Source: Arcicella sp038230735 (GTDB lineage: Bacteria > Bacteroidota > Bacteroidia > Cytophagales > Spirosomataceae). From it: DNA of 64,000 nt. The notes under the pieces were generated by a model that saw only the letters and a list, made by a program, of their open reading frames with translations, ran no database searches and was not told where the DNA came from. Below, piece by piece: positions 27,291 to 35,991 of this stretch. Location of the stretch: NCBI GenBank assembly GCA_038230735.1, contig JBBRMR010000002.1, positions 62,001 to 126,000 of the forward strand, read 5' to 3'. The position numbers were made by a program, and so were the translations under genes. The first letter of the stretch is position 1, and every line of letters starts with the position of its first letter.

Positions 27291-28235
27291 TTGAAACTTA
27301 TTCTAAAATTATTTCTCATTGCCATTATTCCACTACTAATAATTGATGGCGTTCGACGGGCAGATTTGGCATTTAATCCAGGTGCGAAAAATGCTTATTT
27401 AGCTACTTTTATTGATAAAATGCACCTTTTAGATTCCGTACCTTCGTCCCGACTGATTCTGATGAGTGGTTCAAGTGTGGCGTTTGGGGTTGATAGTGAT
27501 TTATTGTCAAATGAACTGGAAATACCCGTTGTTAATGCCGCTTTGCATTTTCAATTAGGCAGTCATTTTTTGATGGAACAACTCAAAAATACCATTAAAA
27601 AAGGAGATATAATCTTGATTTCGATGGAATATGTGATGACTTCGCAAGGTATCAAAGAAGACCAATTGACGGTTGCAGACTTTTATCCACCCGCCAAAAA
27701 CTGGATTCAATACGAATCTAAAAATGAGGAAATCGTTGCTTATTGTAAGCATGGATTGGTAAATTTTAAACTATTATTGGGTGAACTGTGGTCGGGAACT
27801 CGTGAAAAACCAATCAGTATTGATGATACTACATCGGTATTTTTTAGAAAGTGTTTTGCCAAAAATGGAGATTTATTGGGGCATTTGAACAACCCTTCGC
27901 CTGGGTTCAATAATCCTGAAATATCCGATGAAATTGTTTATAACAAACAGATAAAAGATTTCAACGATTTCTATGATTTTGCTACGAAAAAAGATGTAAT
28001 GGTGCTTTTTACCTTCCCCACGTATGCAGAAAGTGGTTTTGAAAAGAATATGCCAGTAGTCAGAAAATTAGAAAAACAATTGAGAGATAACCTAAAAATT
28101 CCCATCATTGGTAGTCCCGAAAACTCGGTAATGGATGATATTTTTTTCTTTGATAGCGTATATCACCCAAATGCGAAGGGACGTAAAATTTTCACTTCCC
28201 GATTGATTCAGTTATTGGAACAGGAGGGAATTTAA
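27291..28235 (+). CDS. SGNH-hydrolase-like membrane-anchored protein, copy 1
   Basis: 314 aa. The start is probably TTG 27291, since an in-frame stop lies just upstream and no ATG is near. One N-terminal hydrophobic anchor (LILKLFLIAIIPLLIIDGV) is followed by an extracytoplasmic domain with a possible Ser nucleophile in LMSGSSVAFGVD (60-62) and a C-terminal Asp/His pair in FFDSVYHPNAKG (about D288, H292). The form is that of DltD/AlgX-like acylation partners. It is a paralogue of the next gene but one palindrome away, and both precede an MBOAT gene. Confidence 0.75.
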   Translation: MKLILKLFLIAIIPLLIIDGVRRADLAFNPGAKNAYLATFIDKMHLLDSVPSSRLILMSGSSVAFGVDSDLLSNELEIPVVNAALHFQLGSHFLMEQLKNTIKKGDIILISMEYVMTSQGIKEDQLTVADFYPPAKNWIQYESKNEEIVAYCKHGLVNFKLLLGELWSGTREKPISIDDTTSVFFRKCFAKNGDLLGHLNNPSPGFNNPEISDEIVYNKQIKDFNDFYDFATKKDVMVLFTFPTYAESGFEKNMPVVRKLEKQLRDNLKIPIIGSPENSVMDDIFFFDSVYHPNAKGRKIFTSRLIQLLEQEGI

Positions 28236-28374
28236 TTCAGTGACCAGTTATTACACATTAATCAATTTTCGTATCCGTGGCTGATGTCCCCACTGATCCA
28301 CTTGGAGTCCAATTTGTTTACGCTCCGTGTGGACTGTACTATGTGTCCCAGTGAAACACCAGCTACGGGTAAAA

Positions 28375-28436
28375 CATTCATCATTTAATCAATAGCGAGG
28401 GAATTAATTCCCTCGCTATTGATTAAATGATGAATT
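28375..28436. repeat. 62-bp perfect palindrome between SGNH-like paralogues
   Basis: Every base from 28375 to the centre (28405/28406) is mirrored to 28436: the core is AGCGAGGGAATTAATTCCCT and the arms run out to AATTCATCATTTAATCAAT. The remaining 271-base gap (28236-28506) holds no ORF but short repeated words (ACATTCATCATTAA, AGTCCA/TGGACT). It may be a strong transcription barrier or a mobile palindrome. Confidence 0.85.
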
Positions 28437-28506
28437 CGCTTTGAATATAACTTTAACTAAGCCATTCAATTACTCATTAAACATTCATCATTAAAAAATT
28501 TCCCTT

Positions 28507-29442
28507 TTGCCTAAATTCTTACTTAAAATACTCACCTTTATCGCATTGATAGTTTTGTCTATCTATGTTATCATATTTATTATCAATCAAGATGATGTCA
28601 ATGTTGCTTTCGTGGCAGCCATTGCCGATAAACATCAGTATGCCCAATCCATTCAAGAGCCTAAAATCATCTTGGTTGGTGGTTCAAATTTAGCTTTTGG
28701 CATTGCCTCTGATTCTATCGAAAAAGCCTTGAAAAAACCCGTAGTTAATTTTGGACTATACGCTGGTTTTGGATTAACTTTCGTTTTGAAAGAAGCCCTT
28801 TCGGAAGTAAAAAAAGGGGATATTGTGGTGCTGTGTCTAGAATATTATTTGAGAAAACCTGGTGATAATTTTTCAAAACAGATGGCAGTTTTCGCCTATC
28901 CTCCTGCCGATAATTTTATAGAATATGAAAACTTGATTGACCGTTTAACCATTAAATCGGAGTTTTATAGTCGATATGCGAGAAACCTAATTTTCCTCCC
29001 CAATAGAATAAAATCACCGAGTATTAATGATACGATTTCGGGATATTTTAGGAAGGGTTTTAACAGAAATGGTGATGCCTTATCTCATTTGAACAATCCG
29101 CCAGTTAGCCCTCTTGGTGATTTATTTGATATTAAAGATGAAGACTATTCTCTTGAAATTCAAGAAATTAACCAATTTATTACAGAGATTAAACGTGAAC
29201 AGGCGAGTGTTTTTTGGTATTATCCATCCTACTCGCAAGCGGGTTATGATAAAAACGAAAAGAAATTAGATGTCTATGAAAGATTGATTAATAATAAAAT
29301 AAATTGTCCTAAAATCAATCAGATCAAAGACGAAGTTTATCCAGTTTACTGTTTTTATGACACTCATTTTCACCTCAATGCCAAATGTAGATTAGTCCGA
29401 ACAGAAAAACTTATTAAATTATTAAAACAGAACCTCAAATAA
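28507..29442 (+). CDS. SGNH-hydrolase-like membrane-anchored protein, copy 2
   Basis: 311 aa, probable TTG start at 28507 (an in-frame TAA lies just before it). An N-terminal anchor (LLKILTFIALIVLSIYVIIFII) precedes an SGNH-like domain with ILVGGSNLAFGIASD (Ser about 60) and the C-terminal YDTHFHLNAKC (Asp about 285, His 289). Shared with copy 1 are the order of blocks, the YPPADNFIEYEN/YPPAKNWIQYES motif and GYFRKGFNRNGDALSHLNNP. Only four bases separate it from the MBOAT gene, so it very likely works with it in O-acylating a surface polymer. Confidence 0.78.
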   Translation: MPKFLLKILTFIALIVLSIYVIIFIINQDDVNVAFVAAIADKHQYAQSIQEPKIILVGGSNLAFGIASDSIEKALKKPVVNFGLYAGFGLTFVLKEALSEVKKGDIVVLCLEYYLRKPGDNFSKQMAVFAYPPADNFIEYENLIDRLTIKSEFYSRYARNLIFLPNRIKSPSINDTISGYFRKGFNRNGDALSHLNNPPVSPLGDLFDIKDEDYSLEIQEINQFITEIKREQASVFWYYPSYSQAGYDKNEKKLDVYERLINNKINCPKINQIKDEVYPVYCFYDTHFHLNAKCRLVRTEKLIKLLKQNLK

Positions 29443-29446
29443 CACT

Positions 29447-30922
29447 ATGCTCTTTAACTCTATACAATTCCTTATTTTCTTCCCCATCGTTACGATTCTC
29501 TATTTCGTATTACCTCACCGTTTTCGATGGTTTTTATTGCTGGTGGCGAGTTGCTATTTCTATATGGTTTTCAAACCCATCTATATTCTTATTTTGGGTT
29601 TCACGATTATAATTGATTATTTAGCAGGAATTTTTATTGAAAAATCGGAGGGTAAACAGCGTAAATTTTACTTGATTATGAGTTTGGTTGCTAATATTGG
29701 TGTATTGGCAATCTTCAAATATTACAACTTTATCAACCTCAACTTCACGTGGCTTTTAGAAGGATTTGACCGAAAAAACCCAATTCCTTATCTGGATATT
29801 CTATTACCAATCGGACTTTCATTTCATACATTTCAAGCGATGTCTTATACGATTGAAGTGTATCGTGGTAATCAAAAAGCGGAATATCATTTTGGAATAT
29901 ATGCTTTGTATGTAATGTTTTATCCGCAATTGGTAGCGGGGCCCATTGAACGACCCCAAAATGTAATACATCAATTTTACGAGAAACATTCCTTTAATTA
30001 TCAGCGAGTTACGGATGGCTTGAAACTCATGGCTTGGGGAATGTTTAAGAAAGTTGTCATTGCAGACCGTTTGGCGGTGATGGTAGATATCGTTTATAAA
30101 GACCCCTACCAACACAAAGGACTTCCACTTTTAGTCGCTACGGCTTGCTTTTCAATCCAGATTTTTTGCGATTTTTCGGGTTATTCAGACATTGCCCTTG
30201 GTTCGGCACAAGTAATGGGGTTTAAACTGATGAAGAATTTTGATAGACCGTATTTTTCTAAAACTATCTCAGAATTTTGGAAACGTTGGCATATCTCGTT
30301 ATCGTCTTGGTTCAGGGATTATTTATATTTTCCTTTGGGTGGAAATCGAGTTTCAAAATGGCGAAGAGAGTATAATCTGTTCATTGTGTTTTTGATTTCA
30401 GGAATTTGGCACGGAGCCAGTTGGACGTATGTAATTTGGGGAGCAATTCATGGATTTTATTTGGTATTTGCCAATCAGACCGAAGGAATTAGAAATAAAG
30501 TGGTGGATGCCATTGGTATCAGAAAACTACCTATTTTATACAAAATCATTCAAATAATTACCATTTTTTGCCTAACCAGTTTTGCTTGGATTTTCTTCCG
30601 TGTCATGAAAGTACAAGATGCTTTTTATATCATTCAAAGTATGTTTACGGGCTTGGGCGAGCAACTACAACAGTTTGGAAATAAGGCATTTATCGAAAAA
30701 AATGTATTTTTGGGTCAAGGAGTAACCAATTTTACAATGGTAATTTTCGCCTTGATAATTATGGAAATTGTGCATCTCAATCAACGTGGGAGAAGCCTCC
30801 GTGAAGTGCTAAATCACAAACCCATATTGTTTCGTTGGGTATTATATTACGGAATCGTTTTGGCAATCTTATTTTTAGGGATGTACGATAAACCCGCTCA
30901 ATTTATTTACTTTCAGTTTTAA
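29447..30922 (+). CDS. MBOAT-family O-acyltransferase (AlgI-like)
   Basis: 491-aa polytopic membrane O-acyltransferase that passes acyl groups across the membrane for transfer to an exported polysaccharide. Family features: the N-terminus MLFNSIQFLIFFPIVTILYFVLP, LPIGLSFHTFQAMSYTIEVY, VAGPIERP, FWKRWHISLSSWFRDYLYFPLGGN (His 291) and GIWHGASWTYVIWGAIHG (His about 322). The two His are those expected for an active enzyme. The SGNH-like protein just upstream is the probable acyl-transfer partner, as in alginate and DltBD-type systems. The polymer is unknown, and no polymer synthase is nearby. Confidence 0.93.
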   Translation: MLFNSIQFLIFFPIVTILYFVLPHRFRWFLLLVASCYFYMVFKPIYILILGFTIIIDYLAGIFIEKSEGKQRKFYLIMSLVANIGVLAIFKYYNFINLNFTWLLEGFDRKNPIPYLDILLPIGLSFHTFQAMSYTIEVYRGNQKAEYHFGIYALYVMFYPQLVAGPIERPQNVIHQFYEKHSFNYQRVTDGLKLMAWGMFKKVVIADRLAVMVDIVYKDPYQHKGLPLLVATACFSIQIFCDFSGYSDIALGSAQVMGFKLMKNFDRPYFSKTISEFWKRWHISLSSWFRDYLYFPLGGNRVSKWRREYNLFIVFLISGIWHGASWTYVIWGAIHGFYLVFANQTEGIRNKVVDAIGIRKLPILYKIIQIITIFCLTSFAWIFFRVMKVQDAFYIIQSMFTGLGEQLQQFGNKAFIEKNVFLGQGVTNFTMVIFALIIMEIVHLNQRGRSLREVLNHKPILFRWVLYYGIVLAILFLGMYDKPAQFIYFQF

Positions 30923-30936
30923 GTATAAAACAGAAA

Positions 30937-31848
30937 TTACTTCCCCCTATTCACCAAATAAACCCCAAAAATTACCACCAATCCACCGACAATTTGCTCG
31001 GTTCTAAGAATCTCATTCAACAGGAAAAAAGAAATAATTGAAGTTAAAACGGGTTGAATTAATAGCGTTGGCGAAACGATGGCGGCGGGAATAAAACCCA
31101 AGGCATAATTTATGGAAAGCCATCCTACTAAATGGCAAATTAAACCCGATGCAATGAAGGACAACCAGGTTTGATAGTCAAAATGAAGCATGGGTAAATC
31201 TTGTTGCCAACAGGTAAAATAAGAGAAAAATAGACATGATAATAATGACCAACCCATAAAATTTACGGTATCAATTTTCTCTCTAACTTGCTGAGTAATA
31301 AGCATATATCCTGCATAAAAAACGGCTGCACCAATTGCCATCAAATGTCCAGTACCTACGTTTGGGTTTTGAATAAAATCTCTTCCCGCCACCATAAATA
31401 CACCAATCATCGCCACCAAAAGCCCCATCCAATAAGTTCTTGAAAGGTACTGTTTGAAAAAAATAAGTGAGCCTAAACCCACAAAAACGGAAGCATTGTT
31501 TGCCAATAAAGTAGAAACCGAAGCCGTGGTACGAAGGATTGAAAGATTCCAAAGACTCATGTCCAAGACAAACAATAGTCCTCCAAAAATTATCCAACTT
31601 AACGTTTTTCCATCAGGAATTGTAATTTTCTTGTAAATCCAGATGGGCAAAAGACCCAAGAAAGAGAAAAAATAACGGTAGAATCCTGAGGTGAGGGCGG
31701 GTGCGTGGGCTAATTTGACAAAAATTGCCGACCAGCCGATACAAAATACGCCCAAGAGTAGAAACAAGTAGGCTTTTATTGGCGTTTTATCAGTATCGGT
31801 TTTCAAGTTGATCAGTGATTTTGTTTGATAAAAATGGTCGAATATCAA
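30937..31848 (-). CDS. EamA/DMT-family transporter
   Basis: 303-aa protein with ten predicted membrane segments in two EamA repeats. The first runs KAYLFLLLGVFCIGWSAIFVKLAHAPALTSGFYRYFFSFL, the second ATGAAVFYAGYMLI-like onwards to LQPVLTSIISFFLLNEILRTEQIVGGLVVIFGVYLVNRGK, which carries the usual glutamate-containing LNEIL motif. These proteins export amino acids or metabolites; the substrate is unknown. It is convergent with the MBOAT gene with only 14 bases between stops. Confidence 0.88.
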   Translation of the reverse strand: MIFDHFYQTKSLINLKTDTDKTPIKAYLFLLLGVFCIGWSAIFVKLAHAPALTSGFYRYFFSFLGLLPIWIYKKITIPDGKTLSWIIFGGLLFVLDMSLWNLSILRTTASVSTLLANNASVFVGLGSLIFFKQYLSRTYWMGLLVAMIGVFMVAGRDFIQNPNVGTGHLMAIGAAVFYAGYMLITQQVREKIDTVNFMGWSLLSCLFFSYFTCWQQDLPMLHFDYQTWLSFIASGLICHLVGWLSINYALGFIPAAIVSPTLLIQPVLTSIISFFLLNEILRTEQIVGGLVVIFGVYLVNRGK

Positions 31849-31933
31849 AAACCTATCTCAATAATTAGAGATACAGCTTAATATTTCCTAAATTAACTAA
31901 TAACCAGTAACCAATAACCAATAACCGTAAAAA

Positions 31934-32572
31934 ATGACAGAAAAAGAATTTTTAAACATCCTTAAACAAAAAGAATCTACCCATTTAGAATTTAAAGTTA
32001 GGATAGAAAATCCGCATAAAGCTGCCCGAATTTTGGCGGCTTTCAGCAATACTTCGGGCGGGAGATTGGTAGTTGGTGTAAATGACGATAAGACGATTAA
32101 GGGTTGTTCAGAAATTGAAGAAATGACTAAAATTCTGGAAGCTGCCAATAATTTGATTTATCCGCCCATCGAAATCCAATACAGTTCTTATAATCACGAA
32201 GCAAAACGTAAAGTGTTGATTATCAATATCAAAGAAGGTTCTGAGAAACCTTATCAAGCCATTGATGAAAAACAAAAAGCCATTGTGTATGTGCGAGCAA
32301 ACGACCAAACTACGCCCGTAACCAAAGAAATGACACAGATTTTGGATAGATACGACGATTCAGTTGATAAAGAATTATTGGCTCAACCCAATGTTAAAGC
32401 CTTGATTGTTTACTTAAAAAGAAACATGAAAGTTACGGCAAAAGAATACGCAAAATTGGTAAATATCTCAGATTATCGAGCCACAAAATTATTGGAAGGA
32501 TTGACTTACGGGGGAATTTTACTAATGCTTTCTAAACAAAAACCTTCACAGTTTGTGTTAAAGAAATGGTGA
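31934..32572 (+). CDS. AlbA_2 (Schlafen AAA_4-like) ATP-binding domain protein
   Basis: 212-aa protein. The N-terminal ~120 residues form the AlbA_2/AAA_4 domain (ESTHLEFKVRIENPHKAARILAAFSNTSGGRLVVGVNDDKTIKGC). The C-terminus looks like a small winged-helix (KALIVYLKRNMKVTAKEYAKLVNISDYRATKLLEGLTYGGILLML). Family members are DNA-binding or nucleotide-binding regulators of uncertain role. The start codon directly follows a patch of AATAACCAGTAACCAATAACC word repeats. It may be co-transcribed with the ytxJ-like gene. Confidence 0.8.
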   Translation: MTEKEFLNILKQKESTHLEFKVRIENPHKAARILAAFSNTSGGRLVVGVNDDKTIKGCSEIEEMTKILEAANNLIYPPIEIQYSSYNHEAKRKVLIINIKEGSEKPYQAIDEKQKAIVYVRANDQTTPVTKEMTQILDRYDDSVDKELLAQPNVKALIVYLKRNMKVTAKEYAKLVNISDYRATKLLEGLTYGGILLMLSKQKPSQFVLKKW

Positions 32573-32632
32573 TTGAGAACTTTTAGACCTTAAAAATTGT
32601 CAATAACCTATAACATTCCCAAAGAAAACACC

Positions 32633-32968
32633 ATGAATTGGAATTCACTATCCGACGTAAGTCAATTAGAAACTATCAAAGAAGAGTCGTTTAAGCAACC
32701 TATTTTGATTTTGAAACATAGCAAAACTTGCAGTATTTCATCAACCGCTTTGCATCGTTTGGAAAGAAATTGGAAACAAGAAAAGGTAGGTGATTTAAAA
32801 CCCTATTTTTTGGATTTATTAGCCGAAAGACCTTTGTCAGCAAAAATCGCTTCAACATTTGACATTGAACATCAATCTCCGCAAGTGCTTTTGATAAAAG
32901 ATGGCGTGTGTACTTATTCCGCCACGCATTTTGATATTTCATTTGCGGAATTGGAAGAGAACATTTAG
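32633..32968 (+). CDS. ytxJ: bacillithiol system redox-active protein YtxJ
   Basis: 111-aa thioredoxin-fold monothiol protein linked to bacillithiol redox in Firmicutes and Bacteroidota. The active site reads ILKHSKTCSISSTALHRLE with a single Cys in a TCxIS context, as in the family, and the cis-Pro region HQSPQVLLIKDG follows. I start at ATG 32633 (MNWNSLSDVSQLETI); the longer frame from 32597 adds 12 atypical residues. It implies that this organism makes bacillithiol, which no gene in the window confirms. Confidence 0.83.
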   Translation: MNWNSLSDVSQLETIKEESFKQPILILKHSKTCSISSTALHRLERNWKQEKVGDLKPYFLDLLAERPLSAKIASTFDIEHQSPQVLLIKDGVCTYSATHFDISFAELEENI

Positions 32969-32990
32969 CAGGAAAGTTGTAAATGGAGAT

Positions 32991-33043
32991 AGGATGAAGG
33001 GAAAATGAGTAAAGTTAGTCTTTTCCTTTTCTCCCTTCATCCT
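32991..33043. repeat. hairpin between ytxJ and osmC-family gene
   Basis: AGGATGAAGGG (32991-33001) and CCCTTCATCCT (33033-33043) are perfect inverted copies flanking a purine/pyrimidine-biased loop (with an inner GGAAAA/TTTTCC). The two genes are convergent, so it may be a bidirectional terminator. Confidence 0.55.
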
Positions 33044-33059
33044 TAAATCCCTTCCTCCT

Positions 33060-33473
33060 TTATAACCATTCAAAAGCAATTACCTGTTTTACTTCTGGAT
33101 GTAAACTGAGTGAAACTGGGCATTTGTGGGCGGTATTTTCTAACTTTTTGATTTGTTCATCCGTCAGTATAATATTAGTTTTGAGTTTGAGGTTAATCTC
33201 TAAACGGGCAACTTTGCGGGGAGGCGACTGCGACATAATTTTTGTAACTTGCACTTCCGAACTCGTCAAATCAATTTCATCCCGTTGAGCAACAATCGCC
33301 ATTGTGGTGAGCATACAAGTACCCGTGGCAGTTGCTAAAAGGTCAGTCGGAGAGAAGGCTTCACCCTTACCCATGTTATCAGTTGGGGCATCCGTAATTA
33401 GCTGATTTCCAGATTGTACGTGCGTTGAGGTTGTGCGGAGGTCGCCCAAATAAGTTGTTTTTACCGTTGGCAT
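33060..33473 (-). CDS. OsmC-family peroxidase-like protein
   Basis: 137-aa OsmC/Ohr-superfamily protein reducing organic hydroperoxides or acting in related thiol chemistry. Both redox cysteines are present: LLATATGTCMLTTM (C53) and AHKCPVSLSLHPEV (about C118). The motif GKGEAFSPTDLLATATGTC is the standard family block. It is convergent with ytxJ; both are thiol-redox proteins. Confidence 0.92.
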   Translation of the reverse strand: MPTVKTTYLGDLRTTSTHVQSGNQLITDAPTDNMGKGEAFSPTDLLATATGTCMLTTMAIVAQRDEIDLTSSEVQVTKIMSQSPPRKVARLEINLKLKTNIILTDEQIKKLENTAHKCPVSLSLHPEVKQVIAFEWL

Positions 33474-33591
33474 GATATTAATTTTAGCTTATTTATTGAT
33501 TTCGATTTAAAATTTTGATAAATTTAGCCAAATACGTTTATAAATTATATTTTGACTCAAAATTAATCTCATTCAAAAGAGGAAGATTATC

Positions 33592-34368
33592 GTGAAAAAG
33601 CTAAAATTCTTGTTTTCAATAGTATCAATATTTTTACTGGTAAGTAGTAATATTTACGCTCAACGTAGGAACGTATCTACAAAAATGCCTCCGAAAGAAG
33701 TCGTTGATGAGGAAAATTTTAAATCAATTTTATCCTTTGGACTGACCACCAATACCAACTCTGGACTTTTGGGGGGTTTAATGGTTCGGAAGGAATTTAT
33801 GATTGATAATAATGCTTTTCATCGTCAATATCACTACGTCAATCTGGAAATTGTTAGTGTAAATCATTACCGTGAAAGCACCACTAACGGACTTGGCAGT
33901 GGCAGTGGTTATGTCTATGGCAAACAAAATTATCTTTTTGCTATTCGTCCACAATATGGGCGTGAGATAAATGTTTTCCGTAAATCATCCGAAGGGGGTG
34001 TAAATATCAATGCCATTTTAGCGGGTGGTCTGAGCATTGGTGTTTTAAAACCATACTATATCCAAGTGGCTTACGGAAGAGGAAATTACAGGGACGAAAT
34101 TTTCGACCCTACTAAACATAACTTGAACAATATTGCGGGAAGCGGCGGTTTTTTTGAAGGTTTAGGAGATTCTCAAATCGTGCCTGGCGTAAATTTAAAA
34201 GCTGCCTTAAACTTTGAATTGGATGCTTTTCGTCAGTCAAATATTAGTTTAGAAATCGGTTTTTTAGCGGAAGCATATACCAAACAAATTAATATCATGG
34301 CTCTTACCGAAAATAGAAGTATGTTTACTTCGGGCTATGTTACGATATTTTTTGGGGGGAAGAAATAG
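33592..34368 (+). CDS. exported hypothetical beta-rich protein
   Basis: 258 aa, GTG start at 33592, with a good signal peptide (KKLKFLFSIVSIFLLVSSNIYA, then Q). The mature part is rich in Gly, aromatic and alternating residues (SGYVYGKQNYLFAIRPQYGREI; GYVTIFFGGKK at the end), which suggests an outer-membrane beta-barrel or periplasmic protein. I recognise no family. It is not obviously linked to its neighbours. Confidence 0.7.
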   Translation: MKKLKFLFSIVSIFLLVSSNIYAQRRNVSTKMPPKEVVDEENFKSILSFGLTTNTNSGLLGGLMVRKEFMIDNNAFHRQYHYVNLEIVSVNHYRESTTNGLGSGSGYVYGKQNYLFAIRPQYGREINVFRKSSEGGVNINAILAGGLSIGVLKPYYIQVAYGRGNYRDEIFDPTKHNLNNIAGSGGFFEGLGDSQIVPGVNLKAALNFELDAFRQSNISLEIGFLAEAYTKQINIMALTENRSMFTSGYVTIFFGGKK

Positions 34369-34369
34369 A

Positions 34370-35578
34370 TTATTCAAAAAGCCCTAATTGACCATTATTC
34401 GGCGGTTTAGAGAATCCCTTAATCGTTCGTCCACCATACCTCCAAGCATCGTCTCTTTCTTTTTGGAGTACGGCTTCAAAACTATCATTGGGCGTAAAAT
34501 TCTCTTCGGCTTTTTGAGCCAATTTTGTCAGTTTTTTGATAGCTTCTTGCTTATCAGTTTCTCCTATTTTGGCTTTCTCAACGGACGATTTCAAGGTAGA
34601 AATCGTTTCATCATATACGTGGGTGGGTACTGGAAAAGAAGATTTGCCGTTTTTGCTTCCGTGGGCAAAAGCAAAACGGGCGGGGTCGGTGAATCGTGAG
34701 GGCGTTCCGTGGATAACTTCACTTACTAATGTTAAAGATTGGAGTGTTCGTGGACCGAGTCCGTTAAGTAATAATAAATCTTCAAATTTTTGCGTTTCGT
34801 TTTCTTGGGCGAGCCACAAAATGCTGCCCAGTCGCTTCAAATCGACATCTTTTGCCTTCATATCACAATAAGTTGGGAGCTTCATGTAAGGAATTTCTCG
34901 CAGGATTTCTTCGGGATTTGTCTTGGTAATTGCTAAAATTGCTTGTTGGGTTGCGGTGGCATCTTTATCGACCAAATTCAAAATCATGCCTTGGTTTTCG
35001 CCACAAATTGCCGTATGTGGTTCTTCAACAAATGATTGAACATTATCCGAATTCCAATGGTAACGCCTTGCTTTGGAAGTTTGGGTTTGCATTCCTTGTT
35101 GAATTACTGACCAATCGCCTTTATCACTCACCACAAAACTGTGGAGGTATAAATTGAAGCCATCTTGCAGGGCAGTATTATCTACTTTTGCACTTAATTT
35201 ACTGCATTTTGCCAAATAATTCCCATCTAAACCCGTCTTGTTTCCTACTTCAATTAATTGGCTTGGTGTGAGTAATGAATCCTTGCCTTTTCCCCCACAA
35301 ACGTATAATCCCAATGTTTTTGAGTGAGGATTCAATGATTTTTTTAGGGCAGACATCACGGCAGTTGTTACGCCAGAAGAGTTCCAATCCATGCCGATTA
35401 CCGCCCCAAAACTTTGAAACCAAAATGGGTCAGAAAGTCGCCTCAGAAACTCCTGTTGCCCATATTCCGTAATAATTGATTCCACAATGGGCAAGCACAA
35501 TTTGGTCATTCTGTCGAACAACCACGGGGGAATACTACCACCCATTAAAGCCAAATCTGCCGCACCTGAACGTTTCAT
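34370..35578 (-). CDS. DUF763 domain protein
   Basis: 402-aa protein filling the DUF763 family (PF05559) end to end. It starts MKRSGAADLALMGGSIPPWLF, typical for the family, and contains GLGPRTLQSLTLVSEVIHGTPSRFTDPARFAFAHGSKNGKSSFPVP, a helix-hairpin-helix-like block. DUF763 is known mainly from thermophiles and archaea and is of unknown function; the HhH-like GLGPRT region hints at DNA binding. It is last in a minus-strand run with DUF5655, an AlkA-like glycosylase and YdeI genes; two bases separate it from DUF5655, so a DNA-related role is plausible. Confidence 0.87.
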   Translation of the reverse strand: MKRSGAADLALMGGSIPPWLFDRMTKLCLPIVESIITEYGQQEFLRRLSDPFWFQSFGAVIGMDWNSSGVTTAVMSALKKSLNPHSKTLGLYVCGGKGKDSLLTPSQLIEVGNKTGLDGNYLAKCSKLSAKVDNTALQDGFNLYLHSFVVSDKGDWSVIQQGMQTQTSKARRYHWNSDNVQSFVEEPHTAICGENQGMILNLVDKDATATQQAILAITKTNPEEILREIPYMKLPTYCDMKAKDVDLKRLGSILWLAQENETQKFEDLLLLNGLGPRTLQSLTLVSEVIHGTPSRFTDPARFAFAHGSKNGKSSFPVPTHVYDETISTLKSSVEKAKIGETDKQEAIKKLTKLAQKAEENFTPNDSFEAVLQKERDDAWRYGGRTIKGFSKPPNNGQLGLFE

Positions 35579-35580
35579 AA

Positions 35581-35991
35581 TTAAGAGATTAGATACGATT
35601 CCTTGATATAATTGAAAATCTTTACGTTGAGTTGTTGGGTATTTTGTAAACGAATAATGCCCTCATATTTACTGTTCCATAGACTACATTTATAAAGCTG
35701 TTCATCTTCTATGGGTTCGGTGGAATAAAATTTAACTTCAAGGAATTTTGTCATAGGTTTTACTACAAAAAAGGTCTTATTTTTTACAAATACAATACAA
35801 TTTTTGGTCGCACTAACCGCCACATTATCCCAAGTAGAAATCTTCTGAAAAAGCTCATCAAACACTAAAACTACCTCATCGGGTTTATCCGCAAAAAGGT
35901 CATCCATTGATACTTCGGCACAATAATGCCAAGCATTTATGTTTCTTAATTGCCGATTACATTTGGGACAAATGGCTATTTCGTTATTCAA
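35581..35991 (-). CDS. DUF5655-type protein
   Basis: 136 aa. The N-terminal zinc-ribbon-like CPKCNRQLRNINAWHYC is followed by the DUF5655 domain (DEVVLVFDELFQKISTWDNVAVSATKNCIVFVKNKTFFVVKPMTKFLEVKFY). Function unknown. It overlaps the AlkA-like gene upstream by 8 bases (35984-35991) and is 2 bases from DUF763, so translational coupling is likely. Confidence 0.75.
   Translation of the reverse strand: MNNEIAICPKCNRQLRNINAWHYCAEVSMDDLFADKPDEVVLVFDELFQKISTWDNVAVSATKNCIVFVKNKTFFVVKPMTKFLEVKFYSTEPIEDEQLYKCSLWNSKYEGIIRLQNTQQLNVKIFNYIKESYLIS

Noticed and set aside
27555..27752. Minus-strand ORF inside the first SGNH-like gene, and many similar antisense ORFs
   Set aside because: Shadow of a well-supported gene in another frame; no signal, motif or start context of its own.
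28375..28436. Palindrome as the terminal repeat of an insertion sequence
   Set aside because: No transposase ORF or second copy flanking a segment is visible.
31934..32572. AlbA_2 protein as part of a defence system
   Set aside because: No restriction, retron, toxin or CRISPR-type partner nearby; the neighbour is a redox protein.
34388..35472. Plus-strand ORFs opposite DUF763
   Set aside because: They mirror the DUF763 codons and contain no recognisable domain.
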